A DNA stretch of 64,000 nt from Crateriforma conspicua (GCF_007752935.1 NZ_CP036319.1:1178001-1242000), one strand, 5' to 3'; positions 38,680 to 50,780 are shown, counted from the first letter of the stretch. Numbers and translations: made by a program. The notes: generated by a model from the letters alone, not told the origin.

Positions 38680-39861
38680 ATGTCCGAATTCGATTTGGCT
38701 GCGTCCTCGAACACCCGACCGGCGACACGTCGCATGGCAGTCGTACTGCCCAGAATTTGCCGGCGGCTGTGCTTGGTGTTGATGGCGGCGCTGGTCGCCG
38801 GTCCGGTGATGGCGGATGTCCAGCAAGCTGATTTCGATTCGATTCAGCTGTACACGCTGAAGAATTCCTCGGGCATGGAAGTCAGCGTGACCAACTTTGG
38901 CGCGATCATCACCAGCATCAAAGTCCCGGATCGTGACGGCAAGTTTGACGATGTCGCACTGGGGTATGACAGTGTCGACAAGTACATCAATGCGGTCGAC
39001 AAGCCGTACTTTGGTGCCGTCGTTGGTCGCTATGGCAACCGCATCGCCGAAGGGACGTTCAAATTGGACGGCCAGACGTACACGCTGGCGAAGAACAATC
39101 CGCCGAACCATTTGCACGGGGGCATCATCGGATTCGACAAAGTCGTTTGGAACGCCGAAACGAAGTCCACCGACCGCGGCGACGCGGTGGTGTTGCGGTA
39201 CACCGCCAAAGACATGGAAGAGGGCTATCCCGGCAAACTGGACGTCACGGTGACCTACACCCTGACCAACGACAACGAAATCATCATCGACTATCACGCG
39301 ACGACCACCAAGGCGACGCCGGTCAACCTGACCCAGCACACCTATTTCAATTTGAAGGGCGAAGGTCGCGGGACGATCTTGGATCACGAGTTGTTGATCA
39401 ACGCCAAGCGATTCACGCCGGTCGACGAAACCTTGATCCCCACCGGTGAATTGGCACCGGTCAGCGGAACTCCGTTCGACTTTACCGAGGCCAAAGCAAT
39501 CGGCCGTGACATCGGCCAGGAACACCAGCAGCTGAAGTTCGGCTTGGGTTACGACCACAACTTTGTGCTGGACCGCGAAGGCAAGGGCATGGCATTGGCC
39601 GCCCGCGTTCACGAACCCATCAGCGGCCGCGTGCTGGAAGTCACCACGACCGAACCGGGTGTTCAGTTTTACTGTGGCAACTTCTTGGACGGTCGTTTGA
39701 CGGGCAAGTCGGGGCAACCCTACGTGCACCGTGGCGGGTTCTGCTTGGAAACACAGCACTTTCCCGATAGCCCGAATCAACCCGAATTTCCGTCGACGAT
39801 TCTGCGGCCTGGTAAGGCCTACGAAACGACGACGAAGTGGAAGTTCACCGTCAAAGAATAA
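38680..39861 (+). CDS. Exported aldose 1-epimerase (galactose mutarotase)
   Basis: A 393-residue GalM-family protein. An N-terminal extension holds a signal peptide (RLCLVLMAALVAGPVMAD). The epimerase fold shows VVGRYGNRIAEG, NNPPNHLHGG, with catalytic His, and LTQHTYFNLKGEG with the second His; near the end VHRGGFCLETQHFPD contains the catalytic Glu. It interconverts alpha and beta anomers of aldoses, here outside the cytoplasm, suggesting a role in polysaccharide use. The start at ATG 38680 is supported by the signal peptide; a second in-frame ATG at 38734 would also keep it. Confidence 0.94.
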   Translation: MSEFDLAASSNTRPATRRMAVVLPRICRRLCLVLMAALVAGPVMADVQQADFDSIQLYTLKNSSGMEVSVTNFGAIITSIKVPDRDGKFDDVALGYDSVDKYINAVDKPYFGAVVGRYGNRIAEGTFKLDGQTYTLAKNNPPNHLHGGIIGFDKVVWNAETKSTDRGDAVVLRYTAKDMEEGYPGKLDVTVTYTLTNDNEIIIDYHATTTKATPVNLTQHTYFNLKGEGRGTILDHELLINAKRFTPVDETLIPTGELAPVSGTPFDFTEAKAIGRDIGQEHQQLKFGLGYDHNFVLDREGKGMALAARVHEPISGRVLEVTTTEPGVQFYCGNFLDGRLTGKSGQPYVHRGGFCLETQHFPDSPNQPEFPSTILRPGKAYETTTKWKFTVKE

Positions 39862-39889
39862 GTCCGCGATGACGGGGGTGGGTCGAGGA

Positions 39890-42448
39890 TCAACGGCGTT
39901 TTTTGCCGCCCTTTTGGGTGATCACCGGGCGTTTGCGTTTGTTCGGCCGTTCGGCTTGTGGCTCCTCCGGTGCAAGCTGCTGTCGCAAACGGTCGGCCAG
40001 GCTGGATGACGACGACGAACGTGCCGCGGTGCCTTCCAAGACCGCCGAGTCAAAGTGCTTGCCCTGCGGGATCGTGCGTTTAACGATCAAGCGTTCGCAG
40101 ATGCCCCACAGGCTGCTGGTGATGAAATAGATGCACAGCCCGGCGGGGACACGGAAGAAAAACAGCCCCATGACCAGAGTCATGTAGGTCATCACCTTCT
40201 GTGTCATTTCGGTCTGTTCATCGGTTGCCGGCGGCATGAACATCTTTTGCTGCATCAAGAACAGGCCCATGACGACCACCGGCAAGATGTTGAAATACGG
40301 CCCCAACCATCCGGTTCCGCGTCCGGAAAGGTATTCCCACAACCAATCGCCCCAGTAGGCCAACATGTCGGGACCGGCCAAGTTGGACGCCCAATTGGTC
40401 CATGAAGCGAACGCGGCTTGTCGCAATTCGATGTCGACCGAAAGTGCACGATACAAACCGATGAAGATCGGCAGTTGCAGGAACATCGGCAGACAACCGG
40501 CCATCGGATTGAACCCGACGCGTTGTTGCAGTTCCCGCTGGGCCTTCAGACGGCCTTCCATGTCGTCCTTGTACTTTTCGGCGATCTTTTTCATCTCCGG
40601 TGCAAGTTCTTGCATCTTCTGAGCGTTGATCGCTGCCTTGCGGCTTAACGGGAACATCATGCCACGTACGACAACTGTCAGCATGACGATCGCCACGGCA
40701 TAGTTGCCGATCAGCGAATACATGAAGTGCAGGACACCGGCCAGCAATTTGGCGGGCCAGGAGAACCAGCCGTAATAAATCGTGTCGTCCAGGCCATAAT
40801 TGGCCAGCAATTCGGGCCGCTTGGGGCCGGCGAACAGAACCAACTGTTCTTGCAGTGATTCGCCGGGGCCCAACTGGGCAACATTGCTGTCGACATAAAA
40901 CGAAACGTTGACGGCACGTTCTTGGTCATCCGGGATCACCTGGGGGTCCGCGACGATTCCCGCGACCGCACGGCGGAACGAATTCATCGCTTCGCCTTCG
41001 CCGGGCACATAAGCGACGGTGAAGTACTGGGCGTCCACGCCGATGTAGCTGAGCTGTTTGGATCGGTCATCCCCGTCGGGGGCAAAGATCACGTGGTTAG
41101 GGCTTTGCGGTTCGTTGCGTGCTTGTTTCAGCATCGCATAACCGCTGATCAAATCGTGACCCATCGCGGGCGTCTTGTAGACGACATCGCGGGCAGCCGC
41201 ACCGCCCCAGTTCGGGCTGATTTTATTGCTGTACCACCAACCTTCCAGCGTCATTCCGTTGACGCCTTCCAAGCGATAGGCGACTTCCTGGGGCGAATCA
41301 CCGGGGTTGCGAATCTGGACGTCCAAACCGATGTCATAGCTGCCGGGACGCACGGTGTAACCGCGTTGCATTTCCAGACCGGACGATGCGTCGTCCAGAT
41401 CGGTCGCCGACAAGGGCAGCCGAAACACGGCCCGCAAATCGCCGGCTGGTTGGTTGGCATCGCCTTCGTCGGCCCGCGTGATTTCGCTTTCCCACAAAGC
41501 AGCGGTCGCGTCCAGCATCCCATTGATTCGGCTGCCGCCGGCCGGGATGGATTTACGATTGATTTTTTCAAGCGACAGCAGGCAAGACAGTCGCGACAGG
41601 TTGCCGGGGACCTGCTCCGGACCACCCTGGGACGCCAAGCGAACCAAATCCAATGGGTGTTCGGTCAGCGTGACCTTGAACACCAGCGTTTGATCTGACG
41701 ACGAAGCACTGTCACTTTCCGAATCGTTTTGCGACGTTCCGCGGATGACTTCCAAGGTGACTTCGTCGCCCGGTTCGGTGTCGATCAGTGCTTGATCGAT
41801 TTCATCGGCGGTTGTGACCGGGGTGCCGGCGACGGCGATCACAACGTCGCCGACGCGCAGCCCGATTTCGCCTGATTCGGCAACCGCGGTCGCCGCCGGG
41901 GTACCCTGCCCCACAACGTTGACGGCGACGCCATCGATCCGCGACGCGGGTTGGCCGGCCAGGTAGCCCATGTATCCGCTGCGGGTGTCCACGCGGCGGT
42001 ATTTCAAACGGCCGTTTTCGTTGCGCTCGGTCAGCTCGATCCGTTCAATCCCGCCGCCTCGGTTGGTCAGGGTGACCATCATGAAGTACGGCGAATCGGG
42101 GGCCATCGACCCCAGGGACGCCCAGGTTTGGCGGCCGGGGTGGTCCACCGCTTCGGCGTCTTCGGCCTGTGTTTGGTCCGCGGCTTCGGCCGCGACCAGG
42201 GGATCGGAATCGGTGGTCGCCTCCGCGTCGTCGGCGGTCTCCGCGCCGTCGGCGATCTCGGGGGCCGTCGCGTCATCGGCATCCGATGGGGTGTCGGCGT
42301 CGGCCAGCGATTCTGCGGCAGGTCGCACTCCGGCGGGATCACCGTTGGCGGGGGGCGGCGGTTGGACATCGAACAGGATCCGCAGACCCATGTAGACGAC
42401 GAAAAACGCCGAGGAGGCAAGGACAAAGGTAAACAGGCGGCGTTCCAC
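39890..42448 (-). CDS. yidC: Membrane protein insertase YidC with PDZ-like domain
   Basis: An 852-residue YidC/Oxa1 protein starting at GTG 42448 ([16 protein letters not shown]). After the first membrane segment comes an acidic Ala/Asp/Thr-rich linker (about 45-105). A PDZ-like domain follows at about 165-240, with [19 protein letters not shown] and [17 protein letters not shown]. The usual periplasmic beta domain runs to about 550. The insertase core has [20 protein letters not shown] with the conserved Arg in [11 protein letters not shown], the helical hairpin [19 protein letters not shown] and [20 protein letters not shown]. The C-terminus is basic ([16 protein letters not shown]). It inserts and folds inner-membrane proteins. 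Confidence 0.93.
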   Translation of the reverse strand: MERRLFTFVLASSAFFVVYMGLRILFDVQPPPPANGDPAGVRPAAESLADADTPSDADDATAPEIADGAETADDAEATTDSDPLVAAEAADQTQAEDAEAVDHPGRQTWASLGSMAPDSPYFMMVTLTNRGGGIERIELTERNENGRLKYRRVDTRSGYMGYLAGQPASRIDGVAVNVVGQGTPAATAVAESGEIGLRVGDVVIAVAGTPVTTADEIDQALIDTEPGDEVTLEVIRGTSQNDSESDSASSSDQTLVFKVTLTEHPLDLVRLASQGGPEQVPGNLSRLSCLLSLEKINRKSIPAGGSRINGMLDATAALWESEITRADEGDANQPAGDLRAVFRLPLSATDLDDASSGLEMQRGYTVRPGSYDIGLDVQIRNPGDSPQEVAYRLEGVNGMTLEGWWYSNKISPNWGGAAARDVVYKTPAMGHDLISGYAMLKQARNEPQSPNHVIFAPDGDDRSKQLSYIGVDAQYFTVAYVPGEGEAMNSFRRAVAGIVADPQVIPDDQERAVNVSFYVDSNVAQLGPGESLQEQLVLFAGPKRPELLANYGLDDTIYYGWFSWPAKLLAGVLHFMYSLIGNYAVAIVMLTVVVRGMMFPLSRKAAINAQKMQELAPEMKKIAEKYKDDMEGRLKAQRELQQRVGFNPMAGCLPMFLQLPIFIGLYRALSVDIELRQAAFASWTNWASNLAGPDMLAYWGDWLWEYLSGRGTGWLGPYFNILPVVVMGLFLMQQKMFMPPATDEQTEMTQKVMTYMTLVMGLFFFRVPAGLCIYFITSSLWGICERLIVKRTIPQGKHFDSAVLEGTAARSSSSSSLADRLRQQLAPEEPQAERPNKRKRPVITQKGGKKRR

Positions 42449-42665
42449 AATGACTCCGCATTGGGCGGTGCTTGGACGAAGCGTGCGAGGCCGATGGAAG
42501 GTCGGTGGCGGGCAACGGGGAACGGTCGGCCGCAACCTGGCCCGCACGCGAGCGAGGGATGTTGGCTGGGTATTCTGTCCAGGCCGACCGTTCTTGGGAA
42601 GGCGAACCCGATACCTTGGCCGATGGTTGCACGTTTCTCCGCCTGCGAATGTCGTCCGATGTGGC

Positions 42666-43982
42666 TCAGCGCGACGAATGGACGATCCGGCCGTCGACGA
42701 TCGTTTGCCGGACCCAGCGATCGTCCCAACCAAACATCAGACCCGCCAACGGATCCGCGAGGCGACTGTGCCAATCGTCATCCGGCCGCACGATGATCAG
42801 GTCGGCCGGTCGGCCCGGCGACAGGCGTTCACCGCGCGGCATGCCGATCAGTCGGGCGTTGCCGTGGGTGATCTGCCACCAAGCCTGGGCTGCCGTCGGA
42901 AATCGCCGGCCGATCGAAGCGGCCGCTTCGATCATTGCGCGGGCGACGCGGACCATGCTGCGTTCGTACCCGGCACCGATATCGCTGCCCAAGCCAACGG
43001 AAACGCCCGATTCGATCAGTGTTTCTAGATTCATCACACCTGAACGCAGAAAACTGTTGGCCGTCGGACAATGGGCAATGTGGGCACCGCGATCCGCCAG
43101 CCTTCGCCTCTGGTTTTCATCCAAGTGGATCCCGTGGCCCAGGATGGATCGCGGATGCAAAAGTCCCGCCTGGTCATAAACGCTGGAGTAATCCAGGCCA
43201 TCGAAACGCTGGGAAACCAAATCGCACTCGGCGACCGTTTCGGCCAAGTGGGTTTGCACGATGGCTCGGGTTTGTTTCGCGAGCGCACCGGCACGCTGCA
43301 GCAGATCCATCGAACAGGCGACGGCGAATCGTGGGGTGACGGCCGCTGACAACGCGGATCCGGGCGGAAAGGCGTCCAAGGTCTCCGCCGCGGTTTCGAT
43401 CTGGCGGTCGGAATCTTTCAGCCAAGTTTCGGGGGCGTCGCGATCCATCAAGACTTGGCCGATCACTCCTTTCACGCCCATCCTTTGGGCCGTTCGTAGG
43501 GCCGCCATCGTCCCCTGGTGGTGAACGGTCGCGTAGGCGGCAATCGCCGTTGTGCCCACGCCATGCAGTTGTCGTATCACACGTTCGGTCATCGCCGCGG
43601 CGTACTCGGGGGCGGACCACAGGGATTCGGCGGGAAAGACGGATTCGTTCAGCCAGCGAAGGAGCGTGGTCCCGTGGGCACCGATGACGTCGAACTGCGG
43701 CAAGTGAAGATGGGCGTCCACCAGCCCCGGCATGATCACACAGTCATCCCCCCCCAGGTCCGCATCTTTGCTGGTTTGACCCCACGTGACGCTTTCGATC
43801 CGCCCGTCCTGGATCCAGATTTGGCCGGGGACCAGTTCGACGGGGTGTGAATCAAACGGAACTTGGCGGTCGAGTGCTGAATCGGCGGGACTGTCGCCAC
43901 CGGTGGCGTGGCCCGGTTGGCCGGATCGATCGGGGCCACGGTCGGGGATGCGAAGTCGTAGCAGTTGGCCGGAAAGGTGCAT
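42666..43982 (-). CDS. Guanine deaminase-like amidohydrolase
   Basis: A 438-residue metallo-amidohydrolase. The metal-binding HLH is His91/His93 in [20 protein letters not shown], followed by [16 protein letters not shown], a segment specific to guanine deaminases. Other ligands appear in [20 protein letters not shown] and [13 protein letters not shown]. It converts guanine to xanthine in purine breakdown. The first 30 residues are polar and unlike the family. Just 4 bp before the ATG begins a 14-bp tandem repeat. The upstream gene on the other strand is divergent. Confidence 0.9.
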   Translation of the reverse strand: MHLSGQLLRLRIPDRGPDRSGQPGHATGGDSPADSALDRQVPFDSHPVELVPGQIWIQDGRIESVTWGQTSKDADLGGDDCVIMPGLVDAHLHLPQFDVIGAHGTTLLRWLNESVFPAESLWSAPEYAAAMTERVIRQLHGVGTTAIAAYATVHHQGTMAALRTAQRMGVKGVIGQVLMDRDAPETWLKDSDRQIETAAETLDAFPPGSALSAAVTPRFAVACSMDLLQRAGALAKQTRAIVQTHLAETVAECDLVSQRFDGLDYSSVYDQAGLLHPRSILGHGIHLDENQRRRLADRGAHIAHCPTANSFLRSGVMNLETLIESGVSVGLGSDIGAGYERSMVRVARAMIEAAASIGRRFPTAAQAWWQITHGNARLIGMPRGERLSPGRPADLIIVRPDDDWHSRLADPLAGLMFGWDDRWVRQTIVDGRIVHSSR

Positions 43983-43986
43983 CGTT

Positions 43987-44042
43987 GCTGTGCCTGTTGA
44001 GCTGTGCCTGCTGAGCTGGGCCTGCTGAGCTGGGCCTGATGA
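43987..44042. repeat. Four copies of a 14-bp tandem repeat before the guanine deaminase start
   Basis: Plus-strand units at 43987-44000, 44001-44014, 44015-44028 and 44029-44042 follow the consensus GCTG(T/G)GCCTG(C/T/A)TGA, each differing by one or two bases. The array begins 4 bp upstream of the ATG (43982, minus strand), so it occupies the leader where the ribosome binds. Confidence 0.9.
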
Positions 44043-44151
44043 AAAGCATGGCGGTTCGTCCGGTCACCTGCGTCGAACAGACCAGCACGCTGAACGGCCG
44101 AGCGTCAAGAAAATCTTGACTTCGACCGCCATCGTTTGATAGCCACCGTGC

Positions 44152-45360
44152 ATGAAACTGCACCGGATCCAACGTCTCGACCAGCCATGCCATCGCCCGT
44201 TCCCACGGACAGCCGACGCGTCGTCGCAACATGAAGACCGCAGGGGGCGATGCGCAACGGCGTTCGATTTACTTCACGCCGGTTTTCTGTGCGCCCTTTC
44301 GCTGTGCTTCGGTGTTGCCGGATTCGCTGCGGAATTGGAATCGTCGGATTCTGCTTCTGGCGTTGAATCCCGGCCCTGCGTGTTGCTGAGCAACGAGAAC
44401 GTGATCTTTGGGGTCGCGAAACAGGTCGGTTCCAAGGTGGAGATCCGACAGGACGCCGGCGCCTCGCTGACGGTGCCCTACCAGAATGTGAAATGCTGGG
44501 CGGATTCGATTGAACAGATTTATCAGTACCGAGTGGCTCATCGACGCGGTGATCGTGTCGAAACCCGCTTGGCCGACGCGCGATGGTGTTTGCGGTACGG
44601 CTTGTGGCACCATGCCCTGATGGCACTTGCGGAAATCGACCGCTTCGATCCCGGCAATCGCCAAGTCGCCGTTTTACGACAACAGATTCGACGGCTGCGT
44701 GCGACGCAGACTGCTGAAACACATGACATCGCCCAAGCGGTTGCCGCTTCCGATTCGCAAACGCCGCCCGATGGGTCCGGTGGTGATCCGGAAATTCGTC
44801 CGGTGGCCTATCACACTGACGATCCGATCGCGGCCCCCGGTCGACGTTCTGCAAGTCGCCGACACAATGAAGAACAAATCCAGTTCACGCGTCGGATCCA
44901 GCCGCTGTTGATCAACCGATGTGGTGGGTGTCACAGCCACACCGGTGATTTGGCTTGGAAGATGGTCGTACCCGGTGGTGGTCGCCGACCATCGACCGAT
45001 GGCACGCGTCGCAATCTAGACGGCTTGCTGGCTCTGTTGGATCGCACCGGCGGTGCGTCGTTCATTGAATTGGCGACAACCGCGCACGGTGGTGCCGGGC
45101 AACCACCGATCAAGTCCAGTGAAAAAGCACTGGTGGACAGTCTGCGAGAATGGATTCGCGACCGTCCCACGCCGGAAACTGACTCCGGTGCAAGTGATGG
45201 TGCGCCTGATGAAGTGACCGGCCGGGATGATTGGCAAGCAAAGGAATCGACGACGGAATTCACAAGCGAAGTAAGCTCGGATCAACCATCGCGATTGCCG
45301 CCGGTCGGCGACCCGTTTGATCCCGACCGTTTCAACCGCTTGTATCACCGCGGCGAATGA
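44152..45360 (+). CDS. Exported CxxCH (haem c) protein of unknown function
   Basis: A 402-residue protein. The N-terminus has a polar stretch then a hydrophobic export segment (FLCALSLCFGVAGFAAEL, about 45-62). Residues about 75-190 show a small beta-rich region and two helices (RWCLRYGLWHHALMALAEID, like a tetratricopeptide pair). A single haem-binding motif CGGCH is at 257-261 in INRCGGCHSHTGDLAWKM, resembling the cytochrome part of planctomycete cytochrome C domains. The C-terminal 80 residues are acidic and low-complexity. It probably acts as an envelope cytochrome or binds haem for another protein. Confidence 0.75.
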   Translation: MKLHRIQRLDQPCHRPFPRTADASSQHEDRRGRCATAFDLLHAGFLCALSLCFGVAGFAAELESSDSASGVESRPCVLLSNENVIFGVAKQVGSKVEIRQDAGASLTVPYQNVKCWADSIEQIYQYRVAHRRGDRVETRLADARWCLRYGLWHHALMALAEIDRFDPGNRQVAVLRQQIRRLRATQTAETHDIAQAVAASDSQTPPDGSGGDPEIRPVAYHTDDPIAAPGRRSASRRHNEEQIQFTRRIQPLLINRCGGCHSHTGDLAWKMVVPGGGRRPSTDGTRRNLDGLLALLDRTGGASFIELATTAHGGAGQPPIKSSEKALVDSLREWIRDRPTPETDSGASDGAPDEVTGRDDWQAKESTTEFTSEVSSDQPSRLPPVGDPFDPDRFNRLYHRGE

Positions 45361-45369
45361 TCGGTCCGG

Positions 45370-46647
<1,278 letters not shown>

Positions 46648-46732
46648 GGTTATCAGGTGCTTTTAAAAGGCGTACGTTTTTGAAGCGGATCGTCGGAGCC
46701 AAATCATCTGGCGATGGATCGGCGGTTCGGTT

Positions 46733-47596
46733 TCAGTGTGTTGCACCGGAGCTGTTCGGGGCATCATGCGTTTGGGCTCGCATCAGGGCTTCGGCGACGG
46801 CGAGATCGTCCGGGTAGGTGATTTTCAGGTTGGCCGGTGACCCCTGGACCAGTTGCACCGGTCGCCCCATTGCTTCGACCATCGCCGCGTCATCGGTGAC
46901 CGGGAAGCCGCGATGACGCTGATAAGCCTCACGAATCCAGTCCAGCTTGAAAACCTGGGGTGTCAGTGCCATCCACAGGTCGCGTCGATCGACGTTGCGG
47001 CAATCCTGGCCGATGTCACGCTTGATCGATCCGGCCAAGGGGCTGGCCAAAATGGCCGCGCCGGTTTCTCGCGCGGCGCGAAAGACTGAAGCGATGTCCG
47101 ACGTCGGGACCAACGGTCGGGCGGCATCGTGGATGGCGATCCAGTTGGCCGTGCCGGTGTCCACGGCGGCGATCGCGTTTCGGACGCTGTCAAATCGTTC
47201 GCGGCCGCCGTCGACGATTTCGACCGGGCGTGGCAGCGGCCAGCGTTCCAGGTGCTGCCGAAACGTGGGCTGATCGGTCGGGGACGCCGCCACGATCAGC
47301 TGGCAAACTTGCGATGATCGGCAAAGTCGCCGTGCGGTATGGATCCACAGCGGGATCCCTGCCAAAGCCGCAAAGACTTTATTGTCCGACGACGCGAATC
47401 GACGACCGCTGCCGCCGGCCGGCAAGATCACACAGATGTCTCGCTGCGATCGATCGGTCGCGTCAAATTCACTCTTCGGCCGTTCGGGACGTTCGTCGGA
47501 GGCATCGGGGGCACGGTCTGGCATCGTTTCGATGGGGCTGTTCGGCGGGCCGATCGTCGGTCTTTGCCATGCGTTGGTCGGCGACAGGGTTTGCAT
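46733..47596 (-). CDS. ispD: 2-C-methyl-D-erythritol 4-phosphate cytidylyltransferase
   Basis: A protein of up to 287 residues. The IspD core begins at RDICVILPAGGSGRRF (about 52), has VDGGRERFDSVRNAI and IHDAARPLVP, and ends with TDDAAMVEAMG and GSPANLKITYPDDL, all diagnostic. It makes CDP-ME in the MEP isoprenoid pathway. The first 50 residues are polar and not part of the fold; the ATG at 47524 gives a shorter form (263 residues) that is equally plausible. The gene is divergent from the small membrane protein at 47772. Confidence 0.94.
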   Translation of the reverse strand: MQTLSPTNAWQRPTIGPPNSPIETMPDRAPDASDERPERPKSEFDATDRSQRDICVILPAGGSGRRFASSDNKVFAALAGIPLWIHTARRLCRSSQVCQLIVAASPTDQPTFRQHLERWPLPRPVEIVDGGRERFDSVRNAIAAVDTGTANWIAIHDAARPLVPTSDIASVFRAARETGAAILASPLAGSIKRDIGQDCRNVDRRDLWMALTPQVFKLDWIREAYQRHRGFPVTDDAAMVEAMGRPVQLVQGSPANLKITYPDDLAVAEALMRAQTHDAPNSSGATH

Positions 47597-47771
47597 TCAA
47601 TGGCGCGAATCGTAAAGTGATCGCTGCGGCCATACAATGATGTCGGGGGTCGATCGCGGTGCGAAGCCGCACTGTGGCGCGGGCTGAAATCCACGTTGCC
47701 GACCTTTGACCTGTGAAATTCAAACCCACAATCCTGCCCTGTCCCCGCTTTTCTTCGGAGCCGAGCGAACG

Positions 47772-48398
47772 ATGTCTGACTCAAGTCGATTGCCAGTGGT
47801 TGACGCGATGCCCGGCGACCAGCCGACCAGCCCCGTGACCGGTTGCTGTGGCGGACTTCGGCGTCTGTGGTTTGCCGGTGCGGCATTGGTGGCCGTGGCC
47901 GGATTGGGAGCCGCGTTTTTCGCCGGTCGGCAATCCCAGAACGCGACCGTTGATTTGGATTCGCTGCCGTTGATCGATGCGACCGCCGCGGTCGCTAGCG
48001 AAGATTACAGCATCGCCACGGGACCGATCAGCGATCGCGCCGAAGGCTTGTTCGTACTGGATCACAACAGCGGCCTGCTGCAGTGCCACGTGATCTATCC
48101 TCGGTTGAACCAGTTCATGGCCAGTTTTACGGCCAACGTCAACGATGCGCTGGGCACCGGTGGTAAAGGTGGCAAGTACATCATGGTGACCGGTGCGGCC
48201 AACTTTCAGGGATCGGCCAACCAACGTTTGGCACCGTCGGTCTTGTATGTGCTGGACACTTCGACCGGCAACTTCGTGTGCTTCGCCGTGCCGTTCAGCC
48301 AAGCGATGCAGAATTCACGCAAACCGCAAACGGGAACGCTGATCCCGTTGGCCAACGGCGGGGCAAGCTTGGTCCCGGATCGTGATCGATTGCGATAG
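47772..48398 (+). CDS. Small single-pass membrane protein, hypothetical
   Basis: A 208-residue protein not recognised beyond its features. The N-terminus is soluble, then one membrane segment LWFAGAALVAVAGLGAAFFAG (about 32-52), then a periplasmic domain of 150 residues with beta-type segments, including GLFVLDHNSGLLQCHVIYP and VLYVLDTSTGNFVCFAVPF, two similar segments that suggest an internal duplication. The open frame extends to 47706 without a credible start. It is followed by the helicase gene after about 110 bp on the same strand. Confidence 0.65.
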   Translation: MSDSSRLPVVDAMPGDQPTSPVTGCCGGLRRLWFAGAALVAVAGLGAAFFAGRQSQNATVDLDSLPLIDATAAVASEDYSIATGPISDRAEGLFVLDHNSGLLQCHVIYPRLNQFMASFTANVNDALGTGGKGGKYIMVTGAANFQGSANQRLAPSVLYVLDTSTGNFVCFAVPFSQAMQNSRKPQTGTLIPLANGGASLVPDRDRLR

Positions 48399-48512
48399 GC
48401 CGTCTCTTCTGCTTTTCCCTGATGACTTTGCGGCGGTACAGGCGGTGATGACGTCACCGCTTTGCCGCCTTTTCCGCTTGGTACTGTCGACGACGGATCG
48501 AAGGCAAACGAA

Positions 48513-50528
48513 TTGTCTGAATTCAATTTGTCGGGGTTGAATCCCCCGCAAGCCGAAGCGGTGCGCACGCTGAGCGGCCCCATGTTGGTGCTGGCGGGCG
48601 CGGGAACCGGCAAAACTCGCGTGGTGACCTTCCGCATCGCCAATCTGATCCGGCACGGCACCGCGCCGGATCGCATCCTGGCCGTGACGTTCACCAACAA
48701 AGCGGCCGGTGAAATGCAAGAACGCGTGGCGGAATTGCTGGGAATCAAAGGTCGGCGAAAACGCCGCGGTGAAAAGGCACCGCCCAAGCCGATGATCAGC
48801 ACTTTCCACGCCCAGTGTGTTCAAATTCTGCGTCGACACGCCCCGGCGATCGGGTTTCCGGCGAAGTTCAGCATCTATGACCGCAGCGACCAGGAATCGC
48901 TGGCTCGCGGGATTCTGCGCGAACTGCGTTTGCCCAACACGGCGCTCAAACCGGCCGACATGCTGTCGATCATTGGCGGATGGAAGAACGCGGGAATCCA
49001 TCCGGAAGAATCGACGTCGGTGGCGTCGACCGACAAGGAACACTTCGCCGCGTCGGGGTACCGTCGATACCAAGAAGGCTTGCGGCTTCGCGGGGCAATG
49101 GATTTTGACGATCTGTTGCTGCACACCGAAATGCTGTTTGACCAGCATCCCGATATTCGTGACGAAGAGGCCGGGCGGTATGACCATGTGCTGGTCGACG
49201 AATACCAGGACACCAACGGGTGTCAGTATCGGATCACCAAGCACTTGGCGATGCGTCACCGAAACCTGTGCGTCGTGGGTGACGACGATCAGTCGATCTA
49301 TGCCTGGCGCGGCGCGGACGTCTCGCACATCCTTAGCTTTGCGGACGACTGGGACGATGCCAAAGTGGTCTGGCTGGAGGACAATTACCGCAGCACCGGT
49401 GCGATCCTGGAGATGGCCAACCGTTTGATCGCCTTCAACACCCATCGGCACGACAAAATTCTCAAGCCCAGTCGGCCCCAAGGCCCACGGCCGCGCATCC
49501 TGCAGCACAAGGACGAAATTGCCGAAGCCAAAGTCACTGTCAGTGAAATCAAGCACCTGATCGAAAACGAACACATCCAGCCACGTGACATCGCAATTCT
49601 GTTTCGGACCAACGAACAGCCGCGGTTGTTCGAAACGGAGCTTCGCAAAGCCGACGTGCCTTACGTGATGCTGGGATCACAGTCGTTTTTCGATCGTACC
49701 GAAGTCCGTGATGTTGTGGCTTATTTGAAATGGGTCGCCCAACCGGATGACGAGGTCGCACTGTTGCGGATCATCAACAAGCCGGCGCGTGGAATTAGCA
49801 AAAAGACGATTTCCACGCTGATGGAGCATGCGGTGCGGCGTGGCCAGCCGATTTGGTCGGTCATGCATGACGCCCATTCGATCGAAGGCTTGAACAGCCA
49901 GGCACTTCGCGGCATCAACGACTTGATCGCGATCCAGCGTGACGTGACTGATCGGGCCAATGGGGAGGGGATCGGAAAAGCGATGGAGACCTTGTTGGCT
50001 CGGACCGCCTACATGGATGAAATCGCCCGCAACTATGAAGACCCCAACGAACGGGACGCTCGCTCGGCGTCGGTGGGCGAACTGGCCAACGCGGTTTCGG
50101 CCTTCGAAGATTCTCGCGAGGAAGCGGACCTGACAGGATTCTTGGCGGACATTGCGTTGTCGGGACGCGAGATGGGGAACGAAAAAGACAAGTTGGCTCT
50201 AAAGAATTCGGTCTGGCTGCTGACGATGCACGCCGCCAAAGGACTGGAATTTCCGGTCGTTTACATGGTGGGGTTGGAAGAAGGCATCCTGCCGCACAGC
50301 CGCAGCGTCAAAAGCGGGGTGGAAGAAGACATCGCCGAAGAACGCCGACTGTGCTACGTCGGCATCACCCGTGCGCAGGAGAAGTTGACGCTGTCGCTTT
50401 CGCTGACACGCCGCAAATGGGGGAAAGCACGTCCGACCGTCCCCAGCCCCTTTCTGTACGAAATCACGGGGAAGGCAGAAAATCCGAAAAAGTTTCGAAA
50501 AAAAAGTGCGGGTTTTCAGAGAAGATAA
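48513..50528 (+). CDS. UvrD/PcrA-type superfamily I helicase
   Basis: A protein of about 671 residues when started at TTG 48513 (preceded by AAGG at 8 bp); a TTG at 48462 adds 17 residues. Helicase motif I is LAGAGTGKT (27-35), motif II VLVDEYQDTN, motif III VGDDDQSIYAWRGAD and motif IV-VI segments WLEDNYRST, LTMHAAKGLEFPVVY and EERRLCYVGITRAQEKL. These fit the PcrA/UvrD 3'-5' helicases of repair and rolling-circle replication. The C-terminal Tudor-like end seen in many PcrA proteins is absent; the last 20 residues are basic. Confidence 0.93.
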   Translation: MSEFNLSGLNPPQAEAVRTLSGPMLVLAGAGTGKTRVVTFRIANLIRHGTAPDRILAVTFTNKAAGEMQERVAELLGIKGRRKRRGEKAPPKPMISTFHAQCVQILRRHAPAIGFPAKFSIYDRSDQESLARGILRELRLPNTALKPADMLSIIGGWKNAGIHPEESTSVASTDKEHFAASGYRRYQEGLRLRGAMDFDDLLLHTEMLFDQHPDIRDEEAGRYDHVLVDEYQDTNGCQYRITKHLAMRHRNLCVVGDDDQSIYAWRGADVSHILSFADDWDDAKVVWLEDNYRSTGAILEMANRLIAFNTHRHDKILKPSRPQGPRPRILQHKDEIAEAKVTVSEIKHLIENEHIQPRDIAILFRTNEQPRLFETELRKADVPYVMLGSQSFFDRTEVRDVVAYLKWVAQPDDEVALLRIINKPARGISKKTISTLMEHAVRRGQPIWSVMHDAHSIEGLNSQALRGINDLIAIQRDVTDRANGEGIGKAMETLLARTAYMDEIARNYEDPNERDARSASVGELANAVSAFEDSREEADLTGFLADIALSGREMGNEKDKLALKNSVWLLTMHAAKGLEFPVVYMVGLEEGILPHSRSVKSGVEEDIAEERRLCYVGITRAQEKLTLSLSLTRRKWGKARPTVPSPFLYEITGKAENPKKFRKKSAGFQRR

Positions 50529-50780
50529 ACCCTGGAAAACGCCCGATTGTCGTCGAAATGAATGCGTAAAACGCGGGGTTTGAGCAAGGCAGGGTGTCGG
50601 CCTAGCGTGAAAATCTTACCCCGCGATCACTTTCTTGTGAGCACATCCTGCGGCTTGGGGCGTTTGTCGCGTTGAATAGCCGTCAAACTCGGATTAAGTT
50701 CCTAGCATCGGTCGATGCATGGAACGGGGTCCCTTCGCCGGCCATCCCCCCCAAAATCTTCAGCTTTGAGACGACCAGCA

